The position numbers and the translations under genes were made by a program. A DNA stretch of 64,000 bases. Source: JAEINY01 sp942490535 (GTDB lineage Bacteria; Bacteroidota; Bacteroidia; Bacteroidales; Marinilabiliaceae). The notes under the pieces are model-generated. The model did not search any database, was not told where the DNA came from, and worked only from the letters and a program-made list of their open reading frames with translations. Below are positions 1-7,404 of the stretch, one piece after another (the stretch's first letter is position 1; each line of letters begins with the position of its first letter). Location: NCBI GenBank assembly GCA_942490535.1, contig CALNXQ010000008.1, positions 248,001-312,000 on the forward strand, in the 5' to 3' direction.

Positions 1-233
1 CCATAAAAAGATAAGTACCCCCCAAGATTCAGATTTCTACCAAAAGCAAAATTTCCCCATCCATCAATTGAAAATGTTCCTTCTTGAGTATTATCACTTC
101 TGGAAGTTTTTAGTATAATTTGCTTTGAATCTTGTTTTCTATATAAGATTGAAGAATTTGATAAATCCCATTGCCCCCAAACCGACACCCCAATAAGCGC
201 CATGATTAGTAAGCTAATTCCTTTCTTCATCAT
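1..233 (-). CDS. GIGT-type tail-fibre-like secreted protein, 3' part cut by window edge
   Basis: This is the N-terminal 77 codons of a gene that runs off the left edge. Two adjacent Met codons (233 and 230) precede KKGISLLIMALIGVSVWGQ, a signal peptide almost the same as those of the next paralogues, which also end in GVSVWGQ. The mature part begins WDLSNSSILYRKQ and reads IDGWGNFAFGRNLNLGG, a form of the family's 'GN-x-x-x-G' repeat. The 5' spacer carries the shared family leader. I infer it is the seventh member of the tandem cluster, so the cluster continues left of the window. Which of the two Met codons is used is uncertain. Confidence 0.75.
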   Translation of the reverse strand, partial: MMKKGISLLIMALIGVSVWGQWDLSNSSILYRKQDSKQIILKTSRSDNTQEGTFSIDGWGNFAFGRNLNLGGYLSFY

Positions 234-239
234 TTTCGT

Positions 240-413
240 ATTCTTAATTAAATGTTTGTTTCAATTGTTTTTTACTTCTCTGCTTTACCCCTCGATCACC
301 TGAAGGGGAGGCACTTCATATGGCAACTCTCAATTCCATTTCAATTTCCTTAAACTTAAAAGCTGTTAAAATTAAGTAGCCAATATGCTGGTTCCCCTTT
401 AGGGGTTAGGGGT
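240..413. repeat. Duplicated intergenic spacer, copy 1
   Basis: This spacer matches the one at 3043-3213 along its length: a leader with ATGTTTGTTTCAATTGTTTT, then TACCCCTCGATC, CTGAAGGGGAGG, CACTTCATA, ATTTCAATTTC, AGAAGCTGTT-like sequence, and finally a CCCCTTTAGGGGTTAGGGG palindrome. Both copies lie just downstream of a paralogue of the same C-terminal subtype (genes at 487 and 3219). This suggests the gene and its spacer were duplicated as one unit. Confidence 0.7.
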
Positions 414-486
414 AAAGACTGGTTATCACACCACCTCCCCCTGCGGGTACTCCTCCTAAACTTAGGAGGAGAAACAAAATGAGGTT

Positions 487-1686
487 TTACTTCTCCATTA
501 ACATGGCCTCAATCTTCGCCAATCTATCTACTGTATTTCTATGTGTTTCCTTTAACTCCTTCACTTCTGCCTTATGCTTTGCCCCTTCATCTTCCAACTC
601 CTGAATCCTATTCTCCTTATCAATTGCGTATAGCGTCAACTCCTCAATCTTCAACAACAACAGCTTATTCATCTCCGCCAGGTTCACCCCATCCGCTTCC
701 ATAGCCGCAGCGCTGGGGATATCCGGCAGGTGTTTATTGCTTTTAATAAAGGTTTCCACCTCTTGCAAGTCACGTAACTCGTAATCTTCTTCGAAAACGA
801 AATCAGCCGTTTGGCCATTGGTGGTGACGGTGATTTGGTTGGCGGCCAGGGTGCCGTTGAAAGAAGCATTGGAACAAGTGAACTCTTCTACTTTGACTTC
901 CTTGGCGCGGATGGTACCGCAGACGTCTAGTTTGTAATCGGGGGTGATGGTGCCAATGCCAATATTGCCATTAATTTTAATGACCATCTTAGTATTGTTG
1001 TTGATAAACTCCTCATCGCTAATGGTTTTACCACTTGTAAATTGATCATCATGGTGTGAGAGAAATTTTATATTTCCAAAAATATCCGTGTTAACAACAC
1101 CAATAGATGACCGAGCTCCATCTCCATGCAATTTCCATTCATTATTCACCCTAACACCATTCATAACAAGAGAACTGTTGGTGTGTCCACAATTTGGATT
1201 ATACCAATTAAACATCGATACCCTATCTGCTTTTATGGTACCTTTCACGTCAAGCTTAGCAGTAGGGGATGCAGTGCCAATGCCAACATTACCATCATAC
1301 CTAATTCGAATCCTTTCACTCGGCGCGCCGATATATTTAGTATAAAACGCCAAGTCGATACAATTTTCCCAATCTACAGCTGATATGGCTGCTATTCCTG
1401 CCCACTTTGAAGTTTCCGTTTTATATCCTAATTTGAACTTAAGACCTACACCTGGGCGCCCAGTCTGAGTATGATATTCATTAGAAATAGTAGTATTCCA
1501 ATCTAAAGCATTGGCATAAGTCCACACGTTTAGTTTTGAAATCGGGTCTGAACTCCCAATACCAACATTCCCATTTATATGATTGATTGGTGTCGTGCTT
1601 CCGTTTTTATCGGGGATATTTACTGATTGCCCCCAGACCGACACACCTATCAGGGTAGTTAGAAATAAGGTTGTTAGTTTTTTCAT
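487..1686 (-). CDS. GIGT-type tail-fibre-like secreted protein (stalk subtype A)
   Basis: The 399-residue protein has a signal peptide (MKKLTTLFLTTLIGVSVWGQ). Three 'GN-V/I-GIG-x-x-x-P-x-x-KLDV' motifs lie near residues 40, 135 and 240, followed by a block containing YKLDVCGTIRAKEVKVEEF and NGTLAANQITVTTNGQTADF. A conserved FVFEEDYELRDLQEVE / KHLPDIPSAAAME segment and a C-terminal coiled coil of about 55 residues complete it. The family is common in Bacteroidota, usually annotated as 'tail fiber domain' or TMF family. The GIGT motifs resemble beta-helical stalk repeats, and the coiled coil suggests trimerisation. I infer an exported surface fibre or adhesin; the ligand is unknown. Its 3' half is almost identical at DNA level to the gene at 3219. 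Confidence 0.85.
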   Translation of the reverse strand: MKKLTTLFLTTLIGVSVWGQSVNIPDKNGSTTPINHINGNVGIGSSDPISKLNVWTYANALDWNTTISNEYHTQTGRPGVGLKFKLGYKTETSKWAGIAAISAVDWENCIDLAFYTKYIGAPSERIRIRYDGNVGIGTASPTAKLDVKGTIKADRVSMFNWYNPNCGHTNSSLVMNGVRVNNEWKLHGDGARSSIGVVNTDIFGNIKFLSHHDDQFTSGKTISDEEFINNNTKMVIKINGNIGIGTITPDYKLDVCGTIRAKEVKVEEFTCSNASFNGTLAANQITVTTNGQTADFVFEEDYELRDLQEVETFIKSNKHLPDIPSAAAMEADGVNLAEMNKLLLLKIEELTLYAIDKENRIQELEDEGAKHKAEVKELKETHRNTVDRLAKIEAMLMEK

Positions 1687-1763
1687 TTTGTATGTAATTT
1701 TTTATTTGTGTTTGCATTATCTTGATTTTACTCTTTAATCCCCTGAAGGAGATAGAGAGCATT

Positions 1764-3038
1764 TTACCGTTTCAATAAAAGTTCCTTGATCTCTGCCAAC
1801 TCACTTTTCACCTCCCTAACTTCCGCCTTCACCTCCAACACCTCCTCATCCTTCACTCTCAACTTCTCCTCCTGTTCGATGGTATACAACGTTAACTCCT
1901 CCACCTTCTGCAACAACAGCTTATTCATCTCCGCCAGGTTCACCCCATTTTCTTCCATGGCAGCAGCGCTGGGGATATCGGGCAAGTGTTTGTTGGTTTG
2001 GATGAATGTTTCTACCTCTTGCAGGTCGCGTAATTGGTAGTCTTCTTCGAAGACGAAATCGGCGGTTTGGCCGTTGGTGGTGACGGTGATTTGATTGGCG
2101 GCTAGGGTGCCGTTGAGTTGCATGTTATCGATACTGGCCAGGGTCACTTCTATCTCCTGGGCTTTGATGTTGCCGGCTACGTCTAGTTTGGCGTCAGGGT
2201 CGGTGGTACCTATGCCTACGTCGCCGTCACCTGCTATCATCATTTTCATACTTAAGTCAGCTTCAACATGGGGGTTTTTCGTATAAAACCTCAAATCCCC
2301 ACCTCCTCCATTAGTTGAATTCCAATGTCTATAACTCCCCTGAATTGCAGAAGTTGCTGTTTTATTAAATCCAAATACTATAGAATTATCTGCTCCAAAT
2401 GCTGATGTATAGTTATTAAACAACTTAAGCCCAGTCACTCCTACTGCTTTACTTGATGAATTCTGTTGAACTTTTACATTCCCAATTACATCAAGTTTCT
2501 CCTTAGGATCTGGTGTACCTATACCAAGATAACCGGCATTTGTTAACCGCATTTTTTCATTAGTACCATCAATATCAAAATTAATAGAACCCCCTGCGTT
2601 ATTATTAGTTATATGAAGAACACTTCTATTGGCGATTAGTCCATATTTACTAATAACAACCGATTCACTATCTGCGGCTAATGATGTACCACTTGTTTTA
2701 ATACTACCACTAACATCAAGTGCTTCTGCAGGTTCAGTAGTTCCTATGCCTACGTTGCCTGTATTATATTGAAATGTCAACATATCAGCGTTAATACCAT
2801 AACTATACAACCTAAGATCCAGTGTGTTCTTCAATCTTCTCCAAATCCATTTATTCACCCCATCAACTCTAATAGTATTACTCATTTGTAAATTCAATGG
2901 AACATTTCTATGGAGCCCCATATTTGAAAATATCCATTCTCCGGTAACATTCTCTGCTTTGGTCTTATCTGCATAATTTTGACCCCAAACCGACACACCA
3001 ATCAGGCTCATTAATATTAAGGCTGTTAGTTTTTTCAT
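1764..3038 (-). CDS. GIGT-type tail-fibre-like secreted protein (stalk subtype B)
   Basis: The 424-residue paralogue has the signal peptide MKKLTALILMSLIGVSVWGQ. Its head is shared with the gene at 4678: both contain TGEW-F, VDGVNKW-WRRL and DLRLYSYG within residues 30-90. GIG motifs occur near residues 95, 170 and 273. The stalk is subtype B (AKLDVAGNIKAQEIEVTLAS, then NMQLNGTLAANQ). The conserved FVFEEDYQLRDLQEVE block and a K/E-rich coiled coil close the protein. So it carries one head type and one stalk type in a combination also seen at 4678, while other members pair the same stalk with different heads. The role is inferred to be a surface fibre. Confidence 0.85.
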   Translation of the reverse strand: MKKLTALILMSLIGVSVWGQNYADKTKAENVTGEWIFSNMGLHRNVPLNLQMSNTIRVDGVNKWIWRRLKNTLDLRLYSYGINADMLTFQYNTGNVGIGTTEPAEALDVSGSIKTSGTSLAADSESVVISKYGLIANRSVLHITNNNAGGSINFDIDGTNEKMRLTNAGYLGIGTPDPKEKLDVIGNVKVQQNSSSKAVGVTGLKLFNNYTSAFGADNSIVFGFNKTATSAIQGSYRHWNSTNGGGGDLRFYTKNPHVEADLSMKMMIAGDGDVGIGTTDPDAKLDVAGNIKAQEIEVTLASIDNMQLNGTLAANQITVTTNGQTADFVFEEDYQLRDLQEVETFIQTNKHLPDIPSAAAMEENGVNLAEMNKLLLQKVEELTLYTIEQEEKLRVKDEEVLEVKAEVREVKSELAEIKELLLKR

Positions 3039-3042
3039 TTTG

Positions 3043-3213
3043 TTATTTTATGAATGTTTATTTCTTATTGTTTTACTTCTCCACTTCTACCCCTCGATCC
3101 CCTGAATGGGAGGAACTTCATATTGTACCCACAGCTCTATTTCAATTTCATTCAACTTAGAAGCTGTTCAAATAGAGTCATCAATATATTGGTCCCCCTT
3201 TAGGGGTTAGGGG
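3043..3213. repeat. Duplicated intergenic spacer, copy 2
   Basis: Homologous to 240-413: leader with GAATGTTTATTTCTTATTG, then TACCCCTCGATCCCCTGAA, GGGAGGAACTTCATAT, AGAAGCTGTTCAAATAGAG and a terminal CCCCTTTAGGGGTTAGGGG palindrome at about 3193-3213. It sits downstream of the subtype A gene at 3219 and forms the leader of the gene at 1764. Confidence 0.7.
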
Positions 3214-3218
3214 TGATT

Positions 3219-4565
3219 TTACTTCGCCAACAGCAAGGCCTCAATCTTAGCCAAACGCGCTTCTAATGCTTCGCGTGCCTCGGACTCAGTACTCCGTGCC
3301 TCTTCCAAACTTTCAACCTGCGTCTTCAACCCGGATACCTCCTTTTCCTTCTGAATAGTATATAAGGTGAGCTCCTCAATCTTCAACAACAACAGCTTAT
3401 TCATCTCCGCCAGGTTCACTCCATTTTCTTCCATAGCCGCAGCGCTGGGGATATCCGGCAAGTGTTTATTGCTTTTAATAAAGGTTTCCACCTCCTGCAA
3501 GTCACGTAACTCGTAATCTTCTTCGAAAACGAAATCAGCCGTTTGGCCATTGGTGGTGACGGTGATTTGATTGGCGGCCAGGGTGCCGTTGAAAGAAGCA
3601 TTGGAGCATGTGAACTCTTCTACTTTCACTTCTTTGGCGCGGATGGTGCCGCAGACGTCGAGTTTATAATTGGGGGTGGTGGTACCAATGCCAATGTTGC
3701 CATCGTACCGTACCTTAAATCTTTGTTGACCATTTGTCTCAATAAAAAATGATTTATTATCACCCCATGCTCCTTCAGTAATGCTACCGAACCTGATAAC
3801 TCTATCAAGCTTATTTGGATACGAATCCGAATCCTTATCTCTAAGTTCAATTGAAAGCTTTCGACCAATTGACTGGCTGATTACATTCGAACCTATCGTT
3901 AGAATTGGTCTATCCTCCGCTTCAGCCCTTACTTCAAGTTTAGAGCTTGGTGTTGTTTTACCAATACCAACATTCCCGTTTTTGAGAAGAGCAATAAAAG
4001 TTTGATTTCCATGATTATTATTCGGACCATATTTGATGTGTAAACTTGAATTACCAACACCATTTGTTGTTTGTCGGATGATTGACCATACATCTGTGTT
4101 CGAGGTTCCGTTTCCTTCTACAAGATTAAGACTTGATCCCCACTCTCCATCTTTACTCGAAAGTAAATCAACATGACAATCAGATTTTTCAAATAAAGCG
4201 GCTGAATAAGTAGTTTTTATTCCAAAGTTTCCTGATTGTACATGAAAATAGGTTTCAGGCTCTGTTGTACCAATACCAACATTCCCATTGGTCAAAATAC
4301 TCATCAATGGAATGTCACCATTAAGAACCCTATTAAAATCTAAACGATTGCTTCCATTAGCAGAAAAAATATTAAACCATGATCCACTACTAGGTGGACG
4401 AATTTGAAATTTCTCTGAATTGATTATTCCTCTAACATCCAATTCTGCAGTTGGACTTAAAGTACCTATCCCGACACTCCCTGTCTTTCCAATTACATTA
4501 GTATCCTGCCCCCAAACCGACACACCAATCAGGCATATAAATATTAAGCTTGATAGTTTTTTCAT
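3219..4565 (-). CDS. GIGT-type tail-fibre-like secreted protein (stalk subtype A)
   Basis: The 448-residue paralogue is the longest of the cluster. The signal peptide is MKKLSSLIFICLIGVSVWGQ. GIG motifs occur near residues 30, 95, 199 and 290 (GSVGIGTLSPTAELDV, GNVGIGTTEPETYFHV, GNVGIGKTTPSSKLEV, GNIGIGTTTPNYKLDV). The stalk is subtype A (YKLDVCGTIRAKEVKVEEF), and DNA of this region differs from the gene at 487 at only a few positions, while the heads are unrelated. The C-terminal coiled coil contains LKTQVESLEEARS, also seen in the gene at 4678. The mosaic pattern points to recombination between members. Inferred role: exported fibre or adhesin. Confidence 0.85.
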   Translation of the reverse strand: MKKLSSLIFICLIGVSVWGQDTNVIGKTGSVGIGTLSPTAELDVRGIINSEKFQIRPPSSGSWFNIFSANGSNRLDFNRVLNGDIPLMSILTNGNVGIGTTEPETYFHVQSGNFGIKTTYSAALFEKSDCHVDLLSSKDGEWGSSLNLVEGNGTSNTDVWSIIRQTTNGVGNSSLHIKYGPNNNHGNQTFIALLKNGNVGIGKTTPSSKLEVRAEAEDRPILTIGSNVISQSIGRKLSIELRDKDSDSYPNKLDRVIRFGSITEGAWGDNKSFFIETNGQQRFKVRYDGNIGIGTTTPNYKLDVCGTIRAKEVKVEEFTCSNASFNGTLAANQITVTTNGQTADFVFEEDYELRDLQEVETFIKSNKHLPDIPSAAAMEENGVNLAEMNKLLLLKIEELTLYTIQKEKEVSGLKTQVESLEEARSTESEAREALEARLAKIEALLLAK

Positions 4566-4572
4566 TGATTTA

Positions 4573-4677
4573 GTCTTTATTAAATGTTTGTTTCAAATTG
4601 TTTTACCTCACCCTACCTCTCCTAAAGGAGAGGAGCATTTTACATTGAAGGGTCAAATGAAAAGTGAAAGGCTCTTT
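4573..4677. repeat. Duplicated intergenic spacer of a second kind, copy 1, with CCTCTCCT inverted repeat
   Basis: The spacer contains ATTAAATGTTTGTTTCAAAT, TTGTTTTACCTCA, an inverted repeat CCTCTCCT-AA-AGGAGAGG at 4616-4633, GAGGAGCA-TTT and CAAATGAAAAGT. It matches 5938-6038 in order and spacing. It is the leader of the gene at 3219 and the tail of the gene at 4678. The hairpin may end transcription of the upstream gene, but no long T tract follows. Confidence 0.65.
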
Positions 4678-5922
4678 TTACTTTGTTATGAGCAAAGCTT
4701 CTATTTTAGCTAAGCGCTCTTCTAATGCTTTTCGTGCTTCATCCAAACTTTCAACTTGTGACTTTAACCCTGAAACCTCCTTTTCCTTCTGAATAGTATA
4801 TAGTGTAAGCTCCTCAATCTTCAACAACAACAGCTTATTCATCTCCGCCAGGTTCACGCCATTTTCTTCCATGGCAGCAGCACTGGGGATATCGGGCAGG
4901 TGTTTGTTGGTTTGAATGAAGGTTTCTACTTCTTGCAGGTCGCGTAATTCGTAGTCTTCTTCGAAGACGAAATCGGCGGTTTGGCCGTTGGTGGTGACGG
5001 TGATTTGATTGGCGGCGAGGGTGCCGTTGAGTTGCATGTCATCAATGTTGGCCAGGGTTACTTCAATTTCCTGGGCTTTGATGTTGCCGGCTACGTCTAG
5101 TTTGGCGTCAGCGGATTGTTTACCAATTGCAATATTGCCATCTCCACCTATAAAAAGTCGAGTTTGTCCTTTTGTTTTTACGTTAATGGGATTATCTCCA
5201 TAATTATTTAATTCAATCGACAAATCATCCTTTTGAATTAAACTTCCATAATCAGCACCTTTAATATCACCATTTGATGCATCAAAATAAATCCCAGCAT
5301 CAGCTGTTCCCTTCGCCCCAACAGTAATGAGTGCTCTTTTATTTTGTTCTGTATTAATACTCAATGATTGCTCTGGTGATGAAGTTCCAATACCAACGTT
5401 ACCATTGCCTTTGATAACAAATTTTTCCCAATTGGATCCTCCAGCAACTCCTACTTTTAAAAGATATGCATTGGAATTAACAGTATAATTAAAACCCCTG
5501 ATGGTTGCTAGCACATCCCCTTCATCCAATTTATTACCCCATACATCTATTTTTCCGATACTTCTAAAAGCTGTGGATGTAGCATTTTGAGCTTGAGTAG
5601 TTAATCTAACATCAGTATAATTTGACAAGTTCCCAATTGCAACATTTCCGGTACCGTATTGCAGAGTTAAAACATCTTTTTGAACTCCATAACTATATAG
5701 ACGAAGGTCTACTGAATTGGCTAACCTTCTCCAAAGCCACTTATTAACTCCATCAACTTTAATGATATTACTCATTTGCTTACTAGACGGAACATCTCTA
5801 TAAAACCTATCACCATTAAAGGTCCATTCTCCTGTAATATTTTCATTATTTGCGCTATTGGTCTGCCCCCAAACACCCATTCCCATCAGGGTCAACAAGA
5901 TTAAGGTTATTCCTTTTTTCAT
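4678..5922 (-). CDS. GIGT-type tail-fibre-like secreted protein (stalk subtype B)
   Basis: The 414-residue paralogue has signal peptide MKKGITLILLTLMGMGVWGQ. Its head (TGEWTF, DVPSSKQMSN, VDGVNKWLWRRL, DLRLYSYG) matches that of the gene at 1764, so these two share head and stalk. Motif forms are looser than elsewhere (GNVAIGNLSNYTDVRL, GNVGIGTSSPEQSLSI, GNIAIGKQSADAKLDV). The stalk is subtype B, with the conserved FVFEEDYELRDLQEVE segment and a coiled coil whose end resembles that of the gene at 3219. So its 3' tail seems closer to a different paralogue than its 5' end is, as expected from gene conversion. Confidence 0.85.
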   Translation of the reverse strand: MKKGITLILLTLMGMGVWGQTNSANNENITGEWTFNGDRFYRDVPSSKQMSNIIKVDGVNKWLWRRLANSVDLRLYSYGVQKDVLTLQYGTGNVAIGNLSNYTDVRLTTQAQNATSTAFRSIGKIDVWGNKLDEGDVLATIRGFNYTVNSNAYLLKVGVAGGSNWEKFVIKGNGNVGIGTSSPEQSLSINTEQNKRALITVGAKGTADAGIYFDASNGDIKGADYGSLIQKDDLSIELNNYGDNPINVKTKGQTRLFIGGDGNIAIGKQSADAKLDVAGNIKAQEIEVTLANIDDMQLNGTLAANQITVTTNGQTADFVFEEDYELRDLQEVETFIQTNKHLPDIPSAAAMEENGVNLAEMNKLLLLKIEELTLYTIQKEKEVSGLKSQVESLDEARKALEERLAKIEALLITK

Positions 5923-5937
5923 TGTTAGTTTTGTTAT

Positions 5938-6038
5938 TTATTAAGTGTTTATTTCAACTTGTTTTACCTCATCCAGCCTCTCCTAAAGGAGAGGAGCACT
6001 TCATATTGAAGGAGCAAATGAAAAGTAAAAAACTCTTT
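5938..6038. repeat. Duplicated intergenic spacer of a second kind, copy 2, with CCTCTCCT inverted repeat
   Basis: Matches 4573-4677: TTAAGTGTTTATTTCAACTT, GTTTTACCTCA, inverted repeat CCTCTCCT-AA-AGGAGAGG at 5977-5994, GAGGAGCACTTCATATTGAA and CAAATGAAAAGTAAAAAACT. It forms the leader of the gene at 4678 and the tail of the gene at 6039. Confidence 0.65.
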
Positions 6039-7139
6039 TTACTTTTCTATAAGCAAAGTTTCTATTTTAGCCAACCGCTCCTCCAATGCTTTGCGTGTGT
6101 CGACCTCAATGCTTTGTGCTTCTTTCATCTCCTTAACTTCTGTCTCCAGTTTCTCTCGGACCTCGGACTCCGCACTTCGTGCTTTCTCTATCTCAATCGC
6201 ATACAAGGTCAACTCCTCAATCTTTTGCAACAACAGCTTATTCATCTCCGCCAGGTTCACGCCATTTTCTTCCATGGCAGCCGCACTGGGAATATCCGGC
6301 AGATGCTTGTTAGTTTGGATGAAGGATTCTACTTCTTGGAGGTCGCGCAAATTGTAGTCTTCTTCGAAAACGAAGTCGGCGGTTTGGCCGTTGGTGGTTA
6401 CTGTTATTTGGTTGGCAGCTAGGGTGCCGTTTAGGTTCATGTTATCAATGCTGGCCAGGGTGACTTCTATTTCCTGGGCTTTGATGTTGCCGGCTACGTC
6501 TAGTTTGGCATCGGGGGTTGTGGTGCCTATGCCGACGTTGCCATCATTAGTAATACGCATCCTCTCTTTTGTGCCGCTAGCATCTCTTAACCAAAAGGTA
6601 AATTTATCATATTGCCCACCCCAATTAGAATCAGTTTGAAACCGAACATCTCTGTTGTCAAAATCATGGATTAGTTTTAAATGTCCCTGATCTGTCACGC
6701 CTAATACCATTTGAACGTATCCTTCAGGATGTGAATTCATCTTTGGGGAAATAGTTAAATTACCACGTAACAAGCTACTTCCATTAACATCTAATCTCGA
6801 TTGTGGAGAGGTTGTTCCAATACCTATATTTCCACCATCTTTTATAAATAATCTAGTTCCTTTATGAGTTTCAGTCAAAGCAAATCCTCCTTGATCATAT
6901 GAAATTTGAAACTTGCTATCCCTATTCATACCTAAATAAAGTCGTTGACCAAAGAAGTATCCTGACACCCGTGCACTTCCAAATACATCCAATTTATATT
7001 CGGGACTGTTTTTATCTATTCCAACATTCCCATCTTTATGCCATATTGGACTATTCGTATCAGATATTGGCACTTGCGTTTGCCCCCAAACAGCCCCACA
7101 AAGCATTCCCATTAAAATTACAGTCGTAAGTTTTTTCAT
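6039..7139 (-). CDS. GIGT-type tail-fibre-like secreted protein (stalk subtype B)
   Basis: The 366-residue paralogue is the shortest complete member. The signal peptide is MKKLTTVILMGMLCGAVWGQ. It has GIG motifs near residues 38 (degenerate, GNVGIDKNSPEYKLDV), 107 and 200, with a head unlike any of its neighbours. The stalk is subtype B with NMNLNGTLAANQ, followed by the conserved FVFEEDYNLRDLQEVE segment. The coiled-coil tail is rich in Glu/Lys/Arg. As for its siblings, an exported trimeric fibre or adhesin is an inference from the repeats and the coiled coil. Confidence 0.85.
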   Translation of the reverse strand: MKKLTTVILMGMLCGAVWGQTQVPISDTNSPIWHKDGNVGIDKNSPEYKLDVFGSARVSGYFFGQRLYLGMNRDSKFQISYDQGGFALTETHKGTRLFIKDGGNIGIGTTSPQSRLDVNGSSLLRGNLTISPKMNSHPEGYVQMVLGVTDQGHLKLIHDFDNRDVRFQTDSNWGGQYDKFTFWLRDASGTKERMRITNDGNVGIGTTTPDAKLDVAGNIKAQEIEVTLASIDNMNLNGTLAANQITVTTNGQTADFVFEEDYNLRDLQEVESFIQTNKHLPDIPSAAAMEENGVNLAEMNKLLLQKIEELTLYAIEIEKARSAESEVREKLETEVKEMKEAQSIEVDTRKALEERLAKIETLLIEK

Positions 7140-7243
7140 TATTTAGTTTTTGTTTGATTATCATTTCTTGTCTCCTTCACGCTAGCCCTAATCCCAAAGA
7201 GGCAAGCAGTGCGCAAAACATCTCGCCTAATTAGCAAGCATTT

Positions 7244-7348
7244 ATAAACCACTGATTAGCACAGATTGTCACAGATGTGTTTATCTGCGATAAACCGCAA
7301 TTGCGCAGCAATTCCCAATCTGTGTTCATCTGCGCATATCTGTGGTTA
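7244..7348. repeat. Imperfect inverted-repeat element of about 100 bp (CACAGAT type)
   Basis: The left part reads AACCACTGATTAGCACAGAT then CACAGATGTG; the right part ends AATCTGTGTTCATCTG then CGCATATCTGTGGTTA. The reverse complement of the right part matches the left at most positions, so the element can fold into one long hairpin. Similar 'cacagatt...atctgtg' units are scattered in many bacterial genomes. It lies between the paralogues at 6039 and 7390. Non-coding; no transposase is nearby. Confidence 0.6.
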
Positions 7349-7384
7349 AAAGCTTCGTGGTCATATCCAAGCTACTCATCAAAG

Positions 7385-7404
7385 TCCCTTTAGGGGTTTG
7401 GGGT
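7385..7404. repeat. CCCTTTAGGGGTTTGGGG palindromic repeat overlapping a stop codon
   Basis: A third copy of the intergenic CCC(C)TTTAGGGG motif seen at about 393-413 and 3193-3213. Here the repeat itself supplies the last codons and the TAA (7390-7392) of the overlapping minus-strand gene, giving the ending NTPNP. Confidence 0.6.

Noticed and set aside
684..869. Open frames inside the conserved 3' block of the fibre genes (also at 3416-3601)
   Set aside because: They are shadow frames conserved only because the DNA block is conserved among the paralogues.
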